64,000 nt of DNA, taken from positions 1-64,000 of the forward strand of contig NZ_FQXN01000002.1 of NCBI RefSeq assembly GCF_900129985.1. Reading direction: 5' to 3'. The stretch comes from Thermosipho atlanticus DSM 15807 (GTDB lineage Bacteria; Thermotogota; Thermotogae; Thermotogales; Fervidobacteriaceae). Both the position numbers and the translations under genes were made by a program. Positions 9,041 to 16,983 of the stretch are shown here, one piece after another. The notes under the pieces are model-generated. The model searched no databases, was not told where the DNA came from, and saw only the letters and a list, made by a program, of their open reading frames with translations. Each line of letters begins with the position of its first letter. Position 1 is the stretch's first letter.

Positions 9041-9229
9041 TTAAAACATAACTGTTGCAAGGTAATCTATCGCTGGTGAAAGGATAATTTCCAAAAATTC
9101 TCTTGGAATTTCAATATTTAAATCATCTAAAATACAATCAACAAGTTCGATCACTTCTTTTTTCTTATTTTCACCTTCTCCAGGTCTTTCCACGAGCTCC
9201 ATGAAAAGGCGAATTATATTCCACAGCAT
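9041..9229 (-). CDS. Small protein of the DUF1659/DUF2922 cluster (62 aa), unknown function
   Basis: Starts MLWNIIRLFMELVERPGEGE, and has an acidic helical middle (KKKEVIELVDCILDDL) and a hydrophobic C-terminus. No known domain is recognised. It is not convincingly YvrJ, the small protein often found with DUF1659/DUF2922 genes in Firmicutes, although it occupies a similar place. An AAGGAAGG site precedes the ATG. It lies 32 bp after the DUF2922 gene and is clearly co-transcribed. Confidence 0.6.
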   Translation of the reverse strand: MLWNIIRLFMELVERPGEGENKKKEVIELVDCILDDLNIEIPREFLEIILSPAIDYLATVMF

Positions 9230-9260
9230 ATTTTTACCTTCCTTCTAATTGAATTTTTTC

Positions 9261-9473
9261 TTACTGAATAAGGTCAAGCAAAACATTTGTATTTGTTTCA
9301 ACAACTTTTGCTTCATCAAACACATATCCTACTGGTACAAGTCCATTGTCTATTAATACCTGTGCATCTGCTTCAAGAGTAGCTGAATCAATGTTTGCAA
9401 TTGGTTCAGAAAGATTAATTCTAATAGCAGTTCCATCGGTTTGGTTTCTAAATACCAAAGTAAGTCTTTTCAT
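9261..9473 (-). CDS. DUF2922 family small protein
   Basis: A 70-residue protein: MKRLTLVFRNQTDGTAIRIN, then LSEPIANIDSATLEADAQ and a C-terminal DEAKVVETNTNVLLDLIQ. This matches the DUF2922 pattern (a strand, a mid-protein helix that begins after an IDSATL-like motif, and a C-terminal acidic strand). Its first residues (MKRL(T/S)L) resemble those of the next gene, suggesting a shared fold. An AAAGGGGG site precedes the ATG. Function unknown; these proteins usually come in pairs with DUF1659 genes. Confidence 0.75.
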   Translation of the reverse strand: MKRLTLVFRNQTDGTAIRINLSEPIANIDSATLEADAQVLIDNGLVPVGYVFDEAKVVETNTNVLLDLIQ

Positions 9474-9525
9474 GTTTTATCCCCCTTTAGGTTTTTTTGA
9501 AATACTTTCATGGTGATATAATAAG

Positions 9526-9717
9526 TTATATAACAGCTTCATATGTAATTACTTGAGCAGTATCTACAGAATATGTAGTATACTTTTCAAGTGTTTGTGC
9601 AACAACTAATGCTTTTGCAACATCAATAGTGTCTTCTACGTTTAAAGTTTGCCTTTTGAAAACTGGATCACCGTTTACATCGGTACCAACAAGCCACTTA
9701 AGAGAAAGTCTTTTCAT
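9526..9717 (-). CDS. DUF1659 family small protein
   Basis: A 63-residue protein beginning MKRLSLKWLVGTDVNGDP and ending AQVITYEAVI. It fits the DUF1659 pattern of a short beta-rich protein encoded directly before DUF2922. The strong GGAGGTGG site and first position suggest high expression. No signal peptide or membrane segment. Function unknown. Confidence 0.7.
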   Translation of the reverse strand: MKRLSLKWLVGTDVNGDPVFKRQTLNVEDTIDVAKALVVAQTLEKYTTYSVDTAQVITYEAVI

Positions 9718-10163
9718 GTAAATCCACCTCCAAAAAATTTTTTACACACATTAACCGGTTTTTTGCGTGCATATAAATATATCTACGTGAGATTGAAAAG
9801 TTAACAGAATTGTTCGCATTTTCGATATATTGTAACAAAATATCACAAAAAATATTAACGTTAATTGCGTATTAATACTAGTAGATTTGAAGATATTTGC
9901 TATGAATTTGTCAAGATACCCAATATTAAAACTTTAGAAAGGTTATATTAATATAAAGATTGTAAGAAATTTTGGAATAACTATAAAAAAATACTTTTAA
10001 GTTAAAATGTTTGTCAACTTTCAATATTACCAGAATATTAACAATTGTCAAATAAACAATTAAATATATTCATTGATTAGGTTAAATGAGAAATAGTGGG
10101 TCAAAATATTCGTTTATTTTCTATATATTTTGAATGGTGAAATGTAAATTTTTTTAAAATATA
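9718..10163. other. AT-rich intergenic region between divergent transcription units
   Basis: No coding region is supported here. The part next to 9717 should hold the minus-strand promoter of the DUF1659 operon; a TATATTTAT element and a TTAACCGG-containing stretch lie near 9750-9775, but no clear -35/-10 pair is visible. The rest is low-complexity AT-rich sequence. Confidence 0.5.
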
Positions 10164-10192
10164 TTGACACAAATATTTTTATAGGGTATAAT
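10164..10192 (+). promoter_or_regulatory. Near-consensus sigma-A promoter of the polysaccharide locus
   Basis: TTGACA (10164-10169), a 17-base spacer and TATAAT (10187-10192): a perfect consensus promoter. Transcription should begin near 10199, about 300 nt before the first gene. It is the only strong promoter visible ahead of the long run of plus-strand sugar genes. Confidence 0.85.
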
Positions 10193-10198
10193 ATTTTT

Positions 10199-10501
10199 CG
10201 TAAATTACGGTTGTGTATCATATTTCTTACAATATATTAAAAACAAACAAAGGTTGTCGGGGAGTAACAATGAAAGAGGTAAATCTGAGAATTCAGGTGT
10301 GAATAATACAGAAGCCTTGGATACGCAAATATATGTTGCTGTATTTATTGAAACCATTAAGTATCTTGGATAATGAGGATCGACTTTCGACAAGATTATA
10401 TTTATCTAAACTGACTTGCAGGTGTTTGACATTATTAGATAATAACTTAATAACTTACGGATTACTTGATGACAATCATTAATTTCTTTGGGGGAAGATG
10501 A
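10199..10501 (+). promoter_or_regulatory. Long structured 5' leader of the polysaccharide operon
   Basis: About 300 nt without a convincing gene. TTGTCG near 10255 can pair with CGACAA near 10392, closing a roughly 140-nt domain that contains CTGAGAATTCAG (a small hairpin) and purine-rich joints such as CGGGGAGTAACAATGAAAG. A ten-codon open frame (MKEVNLRIQV) starts within this domain after GGGGAG. It could be a riboswitch, a leader-peptide attenuator or a processive-antitermination RNA. I compared it from memory with c-di-AMP, c-di-GMP, TPP, cobalamin and yybP-ykoY motifs and found no full match. Confidence 0.45.
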
Positions 10502-11752
10502 ATGAAAATAATAAGGATAATCAACTTTATTGATATTTTCATTATTTTTATATTAAATTACTTTATATTCTCATCTGTTTTCATATCCGTTTTTCTTTCT
10601 GTTATAATATGGTTAGGAATATATGCTTTTAGGGTATACGACCACGAATATCTAAAAGATTATCATGAACAACTGATAAGGGTCTTTGCAGGAGTAATGA
10701 TAGGCTTTATTGGAATATTAATATTTTATCCATTGATGGATAAAATATTAAACCGCTGGTTTTTCATATACAACGCCCTTTTTTTAATTACAACAATTCC
10801 TATTTTACACAAAATAGAATTCTTTCTTTTAATGAAAAATATTCCACAAAAAAGATACCTTGTAATAGGGGAAAAGGAAGAATTAAAAGATATACTAAAC
10901 GAGATTGAAAGAAAATCACAAGGTAAAGTCAAATTTGCAGAATTTTTAAACCCATCTCCAACAGCACTTAAAGCCAAGATAAAACAGTATGATGCAATCC
11001 TTATTGCCGATCAAGAACTTGAAAGATATGTAAAAGAGCAGTTAACCGAGCTAAAGGAAAAATATGAAATAGAATACCTTCCAAACCTTGCAGAGAATAT
11101 TTTAAAAAGAATACCAATAAAGGTTGCAATAAAATTTAAAGAGTACTATGAAATAGCTTTTCAAAGTACAAAAGAATCACCAGCAAAAAGATTACTTGAT
11201 ATATTTGTTTCAATACTTGGGTTAATATTATTTTCTCCATTTATGCTTATAACGGCAATTGCCATACTTATTGAAGACGGAAGGCCAGTTATTTTTAAGC
11301 AATTGAGGGTTGGAAAAGACAACAAGCATTTTACATTAATAAAATTCAGAAGCATGAAAAAACATATTGAAAGTAAAGCAAAATTTGCAGACCAGGAGCA
11401 AAATAGGATATTAAAAATAGGGAAATTAATAAGACCGGTTAGAATAGATGAATCTTTGCAGTTTATAAATATACTAAAAGGTGATATGAGTATCGTAGGA
11501 CCAAGACCAGAACAAATACCATTTGTCAGGCAATTTGAAAAAGAAATAGAATTTTATTCTCAAAGGCATAACGTAAAGCCAGGGCTTACAGGTTGGGCAC
11601 AGATAATGTATAAATATGCATCCGATTTAAATGAAGTGAAAAAAAAGCTTAGCTATGACTTATGGTATGTGAAAAATAGAAACATATTTCTTGATTTAAA
11701 AATAATTCTTCAAACACTTGAAGTTATTTTCTGGAAGAGGGGAGCGAAGTGA
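10502..11752 (+). CDS. Polyprenyl-phosphate sugar-1-phosphate transferase (WbaP/EpsL type)
   Basis: First enzyme of the locus; transfers a sugar-1-phosphate to undecaprenyl phosphate at the inner membrane to start the repeat unit. Four N-terminal membrane segments (about residues 5-100), a nucleotide-binding-like middle domain (KRYLVIGEKEELKDILNE), another membrane helix (LLDIFVSILGLILFSPFML) and the catalytic C-terminus with KFRSMKKH, GDMSIVGPRPEQ and VKPGLTGWAQI. Length 416 fits the family. It follows a GGGGGAAG site and is joined directly to the next gene (TGAGTG). Confidence 0.92.
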   Translation: MKIIRIINFIDIFIIFILNYFIFSSVFISVFLSVIIWLGIYAFRVYDHEYLKDYHEQLIRVFAGVMIGFIGILIFYPLMDKILNRWFFIYNALFLITTIPILHKIEFFLLMKNIPQKRYLVIGEKEELKDILNEIERKSQGKVKFAEFLNPSPTALKAKIKQYDAILIADQELERYVKEQLTELKEKYEIEYLPNLAENILKRIPIKVAIKFKEYYEIAFQSTKESPAKRLLDIFVSILGLILFSPFMLITAIAILIEDGRPVIFKQLRVGKDNKHFTLIKFRSMKKHIESKAKFADQEQNRILKIGKLIRPVRIDESLQFINILKGDMSIVGPRPEQIPFVRQFEKEIEFYSQRHNVKPGLTGWAQIMYKYASDLNEVKKKLSYDLWYVKNRNIFLDLKIILQTLEVIFWKRGAK

Positions 11753-12943
11753 GTGAAAAAAAAAGTATTGATATTTTCAACAAGATTACCCTATCCACCA
11801 ACTGCCGGTTTCAGAAAGAGAATACTAAAGTTTTCAGAATTTCTTTCAAATATGGGGCTTCAAGTAGATCTTTCTTTTATTCATAGTGATAGTTTAGATA
11901 ATCAACTAATTAAAAAAGTAAAAAAGTTATATGATAATATATTTCCGTTTTATTTAACCAATTTTCAAAAAATTTCCGGAATGTCAAAAGCTGTTTTTAA
12001 AAATGAACCTTTACAAAGTCATCTATATTATTCAGGGAGAATTGCTCAAAAATTATCTGAAATAATTTCTAAGAACCATTACAACTTAATTTTATGGAAT
12101 CATATTAGAGCCCATGAATATAGAAAACATATTTTTAATGATTTTTCGGTCCATTTGATAGATTATCATGATTCTTTAGCTTATCACTATTTGATTGGAA
12201 ATAATAAAATTGGTAACTTTCTTTGGAAATCAATTTACAAAATGGAAGGTAAAAGACTTTTGGAATATGAAAAAAATATTCTTAACGATTATAAAATGGC
12301 ATTTATCACATCCGTTATCGATAAGTATTTCATAGAACCAGATGATAATAAAATAAAGATTATCCCTATGGGAGTTTCGCGAGCACTATTAGGAATGGAA
12401 AATGATGAATCTGATGAAAATATAATTACTTTTATTGGAAAAATGGATTATTTACCAAATGTAGATGCTGTTGTTTATTTTACAAAGGAAATACTTCCAG
12501 AAATTGATTATGATGTAAAATTATATATTATTGGAACGAATCCAAATAAAGCAGTTTTGAATTTACAAAAAAAGTATTCCAATGTTTTTGTTACAGGTTA
12601 TATAGAAAATCCTTATAAATTGATGGCCAGATCCAAAATAGTAATTGCACCTATTCGAATAGGTGCAGGAATTCAAAATAAGATTTTAGAAGGTATGGCA
12701 CTTGGAAAGCCTGTTGTGACTTTTAAAGAACGTATTAAAGCTTTTGAAAATATTAAAAATTTTCAGGATGTTTTTGCTGTTAATTCTTCAGAAGAATTTG
12801 TGGAGGCTATAAATTCCTTGCTAAAAAATAAAACTCTGAGATTAGAAATAGGTAAAAATGCTAGAAATTACATAAAAGAAAATTATACTTGGAAAAAAAT
12901 TGAAAATAAATTTAGAAATTATATATATGAAGTAATTGAATAG
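11753..12943 (+). CDS. Glycosyltransferase, GT4/GT1-like fold
   Basis: A 396-residue GT-B glycosyltransferase acting on the lipid-linked repeat unit in the cytoplasm. N-terminal domain starts KKKVLIFSTRLPYPPTAGF; the C-terminal nucleotide-sugar domain has IITFIGKMDYLPNVDAV, IIGTNP, VFVTGYIENPYKLM and the E-rich loop GAGIQNKILEGMALGKPVV. The GTG start directly follows the stop of the preceding gene. Donor sugar unknown. Confidence 0.88.
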   Translation: MKKKVLIFSTRLPYPPTAGFRKRILKFSEFLSNMGLQVDLSFIHSDSLDNQLIKKVKKLYDNIFPFYLTNFQKISGMSKAVFKNEPLQSHLYYSGRIAQKLSEIISKNHYNLILWNHIRAHEYRKHIFNDFSVHLIDYHDSLAYHYLIGNNKIGNFLWKSIYKMEGKRLLEYEKNILNDYKMAFITSVIDKYFIEPDDNKIKIIPMGVSRALLGMENDESDENIITFIGKMDYLPNVDAVVYFTKEILPEIDYDVKLYIIGTNPNKAVLNLQKKYSNVFVTGYIENPYKLMARSKIVIAPIRIGAGIQNKILEGMALGKPVVTFKERIKAFENIKNFQDVFAVNSSEEFVEAINSLLKNKTLRLEIGKNARNYIKENYTWKKIENKFRNYIYEVIE

Positions 12944-12966
12944 TAAATAAAAGAAGGAGTGAAAAA

Positions 12967-13989
12967 GTGATTATTCGCTCACGAGTTCCATTAAGAATAA
13001 GTTTTAGTGGGGGAGGGACGGATGTTTCACCGTATTGTGATGAATATGGTGGAATGGTGTTAAATGCAACTATTGATAGATATGCGACTATAACGCTTAT
13101 TCCTAAAAATGATAAAAATATGGTTATAAAAAGTGTTGATTATGATTTAACAGTTAAGTATGATGTGGACGAAAATTTGGCTTACGATGGACAACTTGAT
13201 TTGATTAAAGGAGTGATTAATCATTTTAAAGGTAAAAATGAAATTCCCTCTGGTTTCGAAATTTATATACACAACGATGCTCCTCCTGGTTCTGGTTTAG
13301 GTTCATCATCAGCTGTTTGTGTAGCGTTAATTGGAGCGTTTAAAGAATGGTTAAATTTACCTCTAACACCTTATGATATAGCAGAATTGGCATTTAAAAT
13401 TGAAAGAATTGAGCTTGGTATAAAAGGTGGAAGACAAGATCAGTATGCTACGGCATTTGGAGGATTTAACTTTATGGAATTCTATGATAATCGAACAATT
13501 GTAAATCCATTAAAATTAAGTGAGAATATAATAAATGAACTACATTATAGCTTAATTCTTGCGTATATTGGTGGCAGTCACGATAGTTCTAAGATTTTAT
13601 CAAGACAAATCAAAAATGTTAAAACTAAGAATAAAGAATCACTACAATCGCTTCATAATTTAAAAGAACTTGCTATTAATATGAAGAATGCACTTGTTAT
13701 GGGGAAACTTGGTAAGTTTGGTTTGTATCTTGATGAAGCGTGGAACTATAAGAAAAAAATGGCTGAAGGTATAACTAATGAAAAAATTGATAATATTTAT
13801 TTAGAAGTTAAAAATGCAGGTGCTCTGGGAGGGAAAATTTCTGGAGCTGGTGGAGGAGGATTTATGTTTTTCTTCACAGAACTTGATAGAAGGTATGATG
13901 TTATAAAAAAGTTAAAAGAACTTGGTGCTCAAGTAATTAATTATTCATTTGAAGATAAAGGTTTGAGAACTTGGAAGGTTGAAAAATAA
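12967..13989 (+). CDS. hddA: D-glycero-D-manno-heptose 7-phosphate kinase (GHMP kinase)
   Basis: Phosphorylates heptose 7-phosphate at C1 in GDP-heptose synthesis. GHMP-kinase motifs: RVPLRISFSGGGTDVSPYC at the N-terminus, PPGSGLGSSSAV around residue 110 (phosphate loop), and KISGAGGGGFMFFF near residue 295. Length 340 is typical. GTG start after AAGGAG. Its neighbours supply the isomerase, phosphatase and guanylyltransferase of the same pathway, which fixes the assignment to HddA rather than a fucose or mevalonate kinase. Confidence 0.9.
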   Translation: MIIRSRVPLRISFSGGGTDVSPYCDEYGGMVLNATIDRYATITLIPKNDKNMVIKSVDYDLTVKYDVDENLAYDGQLDLIKGVINHFKGKNEIPSGFEIYIHNDAPPGSGLGSSSAVCVALIGAFKEWLNLPLTPYDIAELAFKIERIELGIKGGRQDQYATAFGGFNFMEFYDNRTIVNPLKLSENIINELHYSLILAYIGGSHDSSKILSRQIKNVKTKNKESLQSLHNLKELAINMKNALVMGKLGKFGLYLDEAWNYKKKMAEGITNEKIDNIYLEVKNAGALGGKISGAGGGGFMFFFTELDRRYDVIKKLKELGAQVINYSFEDKGLRTWKVEK

Positions 13990-13992
13990 GGA

Positions 13993-14586
13993 GTGAATAA
14001 GGTGGAAAAAGTAGAGCATAGAATAATAGAAAGTATAGAAGTAAAAGATAAAATTTTACATGACAAAGGTTTTATTTTTAAAATAGAGAAGGCTGCAGAA
14101 AGAATAACAAAATCATTAAGAAATAATGGGAAAGTGTTTTTTTGTGGAAATGGTGGAAGTGCAGCTGATGCACAACATTTGGCAGCAGAACTAATGGGAA
14201 AATTTTATTTAAATAGATCACCACTTCAAGCAGTTTCTTTGACAACTAATACATCAGTGTTAACTGCTATTGGGAATGATTTTTCATATGATGAAGTTTT
14301 TGTAAGACAATTAAAAGGTTTAGGGGAAAAAGGGGATATATTAGTTGGGATAAGTACAAGCGGAAATTCAAAAAATGTGGTTGAAGCGATGAAGTTTGCA
14401 AAAGAAAATGGTATTTTTACTATTGGATTGACCGGTAAAACAGGAGGAAAGATGGCAGAATTTTCTGATATATTGTTAAATGTCCCTTCAAGCGATACCC
14501 CGCGTATTCAGGAAGCACATATAATGATTGGTCACATAATATGTGAAATAATTGAAGATGAATTATTTGGAGGTATTAAGGAGTGA
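13993..14586 (+). CDS. gmhA: Sedoheptulose 7-phosphate isomerase
   Basis: Converts sedoheptulose 7-phosphate to D-glycero-D-manno-heptose 7-phosphate. The SIS domain is complete: FFCGNGGSAADAQHLAAEL, the STSGNSKNVVEA phosphate loop and C-terminal DTPRIQEAHIMIGHI with the metal-site H-x-x-x-H. 197 residues, normal for the family. It overlaps the next gene by four bases (GTGA), suggesting translational coupling. Confidence 0.93.
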   Translation: MNKVEKVEHRIIESIEVKDKILHDKGFIFKIEKAAERITKSLRNNGKVFFCGNGGSAADAQHLAAELMGKFYLNRSPLQAVSLTTNTSVLTAIGNDFSYDEVFVRQLKGLGEKGDILVGISTSGNSKNVVEAMKFAKENGIFTIGLTGKTGGKMAEFSDILLNVPSSDTPRIQEAHIMIGHIICEIIEDELFGGIKE

Positions 14587-15782
14587 TAAAACAAGCAGTT
14601 ATTTTAGCTGGAGGATTGGGGACTCGTTTAAGAAGTATTGTAAAAGATGTACCTAAACCAATGGCAAAGATTGGTAAAAGACCATTTTTGGAATATCAAA
14701 TTTATCTTTTAAAAAAAGTTGGAATAACCAACATACTTATACTAATAGGATATAAAGGTTCTATTATAAAGGACTACTTTAAAGATGGAAGAGAATTTGG
14801 AATAAGTATTACATATTCTGAAGAAAAAGAGCCTTTAGGAACAGGTGGAGCTGTTATAAGTGCTTGGGATAAACTTGAAGATGAATTTTTGATATTAAAT
14901 GGTGATACTTTTTTTGATATAGAATATGATTTACTCTTTGATTTTGTTGATGAAAAATCTCCAGAGGCACTAATAGTTTTGAGATATACTAAAGATTTGT
15001 CAAGGTATGGATTTGTAGAAATTGATGATTTATATTATGTTGAAAAGTTTATTGAAAAAGGGACACTTCCGTCAAATAGAGTAGATGGATACATAAATGG
15101 AGGAATATATTATTTTAAAAAGAAAACGTTAGAGAAGTATTTAAATAAATTTAAGAGAAATAATTTTATTTCATTGGAAAAGGAAATATTTCCCGACTTG
15201 GTAAATTCTAAAAAACTTTTTGGAATCCCAATGGGAGGAAAATTCATTGACATAGGAATACCAAAGGATTATGAAAAAGCACAAAATGAGATTCCTAATT
15301 GTATTAAGCAAAAAAGAAAGCCTGCATTGTTTTTGGATAGAGATGGAGTTATAATTGAAGATACAGGTTATCCACACGGAACAAATTTGAACTTTATTGA
15401 AAAAACATTTGATCTAGTGAAACAGGCCAACAAAGAAGAAAAATTTGCAATTGTGATTTCAAATCAAGCAGGAGTAGCAAGGGGAAAATTTAGTGAAGAT
15501 GAAGTAATAAGAACAAATAACTATATAAAGGAAGTGTACGAAGAAAAAGGGCTCAAAATAGATGCTTTTTATTATTGTCCTTATCATATTGATGGTATTA
15601 TCCCTAATTATAAAAAAATATCTTTGGCAAGAAAACCTGAACCTGGGATGATTTTACAAGCAAGTGAAGATTTTAGAATAAGAATTAAAAAATCTATAAT
15701 GATTGGCGACAAAGAAAGTGATAAAATAGAATTATGGGGATTAAATTCTATAATAATGTCTGGTAAAAAATTATTTAAATAA
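14583..15782 (+). CDS. Fusion of heptose 1-phosphate guanylyltransferase and heptose bisphosphatase
   Basis: Residues 1-235 are a nucleotidyltransferase (LAGGLGTRLRSIVKDVPKPM, LNGDTFFDIEYD, IDIGIPKDYEKA), matching HddC. Residues 245-399 are a HAD phosphatase of the GmhB/histidinol-phosphatase type (ALFLDRDGVIIEDTGYP, ISNQAGVARGKF, YYCPYH, IMIGDKESDKIEL). The two steps of GDP-D-glycero-alpha-D-manno-heptose synthesis, dephosphorylation and GDP activation, are thus on one chain. GTG start overlaps gmhA. The C-terminus after the GDKESD motif is a little short, but all HAD motifs are present. Confidence 0.88.
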   Translation: MIKQAVILAGGLGTRLRSIVKDVPKPMAKIGKRPFLEYQIYLLKKVGITNILILIGYKGSIIKDYFKDGREFGISITYSEEKEPLGTGGAVISAWDKLEDEFLILNGDTFFDIEYDLLFDFVDEKSPEALIVLRYTKDLSRYGFVEIDDLYYVEKFIEKGTLPSNRVDGYINGGIYYFKKKTLEKYLNKFKRNNFISLEKEIFPDLVNSKKLFGIPMGGKFIDIGIPKDYEKAQNEIPNCIKQKRKPALFLDRDGVIIEDTGYPHGTNLNFIEKTFDLVKQANKEEKFAIVISNQAGVARGKFSEDEVIRTNNYIKEVYEEKGLKIDAFYYCPYHIDGIIPNYKKISLARKPEPGMILQASEDFRIRIKKSIMIGDKESDKIELWGLNSIIMSGKKLFK

Positions 15783-15877
15783 AAATGTTTTCAGGAATGA
15801 TTTTTGTTAATAATAGAATCTTACAAATATAATATTACAAATGCAGCAAAACATTTAAACTATTGCGAGGAGGTACA

Positions 15878-16801
15878 ATGAAAGATAATAATATAGGTAT
15901 ATGTATTTTGAATTTTAACTCATCTAATGATTTAGAGAGACTTTTAAAGGAATTTGTTCGTGATAATATAAAATTTCCTATAGTGGTAGTTGATAATTCG
16001 AATAATGAAAAAGAGATATTGTTAGTAAAGCAATTAATTAAAAATTTTTTGGGTACTTTAAATATCGTATATATCCTATCAAAAAAAAATTTGGGTTATT
16101 TTAAAGGAAATTTTATAGGTGTAAGTTATTTAAAACAACATTTTAAAATTAATAAAGTATTGATTTTGAATCCTGATGTAAGTTCTCAAAATTGGTGTAA
16201 TTTAGTAGAAAACTTGTTGTTATTTTTAAAAAACGATAATGATTTTTTGGTTGGGCCAAAGATTATTAATTCAAGTAGGTATCCTTCTACACCTTTGCTT
16301 TACATGGCTCCATTTGTTAATGTGATTTACAACATTGCGTATCCTTTTAGTTATTTTGTTTATAAGGAAATCCAAAGAAAAAAAGCTTTAGGTTCTTCAA
16401 AGAAAGTGTTTGCAATAGAAGGCTCTGTTATGTTAGTAAATAGTAATAAGTTTATTGAAATATATAAATATTTCAAAAATGTATTTTTATACGAAGAAGA
16501 AAGAATAATGGGATTGTTAGCAAAAAAATACCAGTGGAATATATATTACGTTCCTTTTATTGAGGTTCTTCATTACCATAAACCATTGGAAAAGAATATA
16601 AACAATATACCATATTTTATTAAAAGTAACTTGGAGATAATAAGACTTTTTTACAAGGATAGTTTTTGGCGAGAATCTTTAATTCTAACATTAAGATATA
16701 GATATTTTATAAAAAAAACTATAGTTAGAATGTTAAATGGTGTAAATTATTTAGGAAATTTTTTTTGGAGTTTTTTTGAAAAAATTATGAAAAAGAATTG
16801 A
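15878..16801 (+). CDS. Glycosyltransferase family 2 (rhamnosyltransferase-like)
   Basis: A 307-residue GT-A enzyme: IGICILNFNSSNDLERLL at the N-terminus, VVVDNSNNEKEI, the DxD-like LILNPDVSS and a C-terminal YEEERIMGLLAKKYQWNIYYVP motif that resembles rhamnosyltransferases. ATG at 15878 follows GAGGAGG; an upstream TTG at 15863 would translate the ribosome binding site itself. Probably adds a sugar, perhaps rhamnose given the rml genes, to the growing unit. Confidence 0.83.
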   Translation: MKDNNIGICILNFNSSNDLERLLKEFVRDNIKFPIVVVDNSNNEKEILLVKQLIKNFLGTLNIVYILSKKNLGYFKGNFIGVSYLKQHFKINKVLILNPDVSSQNWCNLVENLLLFLKNDNDFLVGPKIINSSRYPSTPLLYMAPFVNVIYNIAYPFSYFVYKEIQRKKALGSSKKVFAIEGSVMLVNSNKFIEIYKYFKNVFLYEEERIMGLLAKKYQWNIYYVPFIEVLHYHKPLEKNINNIPYFIKSNLEIIRLFYKDSFWRESLILTLRYRYFIKKTIVRMLNGVNYLGNFFWSFFEKIMKKN

Positions 16802-16983
16802 TATTTTGTTGAGTTGAAAAATTTCATTGTGAAATAAAAAAATATATAAATTTTATTAAAAATCGATTAGTTTTAACTATAATTAGCAATGATAATGTAA
16901 AAAAAATATGTTTTTGTTTAAGGAAATTGCTAACTAATGAATATGAATACATAAATGTAAAATTGTTTTTGTAGGGAGGAATT

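Noticed and set aside
10205-10393. 62-codon minus-strand open frame in the leader of the polysaccharide operon
   Set aside because: No ribosome binding site, no recognisable domain, and it lies antisense inside the structured leader.
10255-10400. c-di-AMP (ydaO) riboswitch in the leader
   Set aside because: The starting GGTTGTCG and the closing stem are reminiscent, but the conserved CCCGACAGCTAAC-type core is absent.
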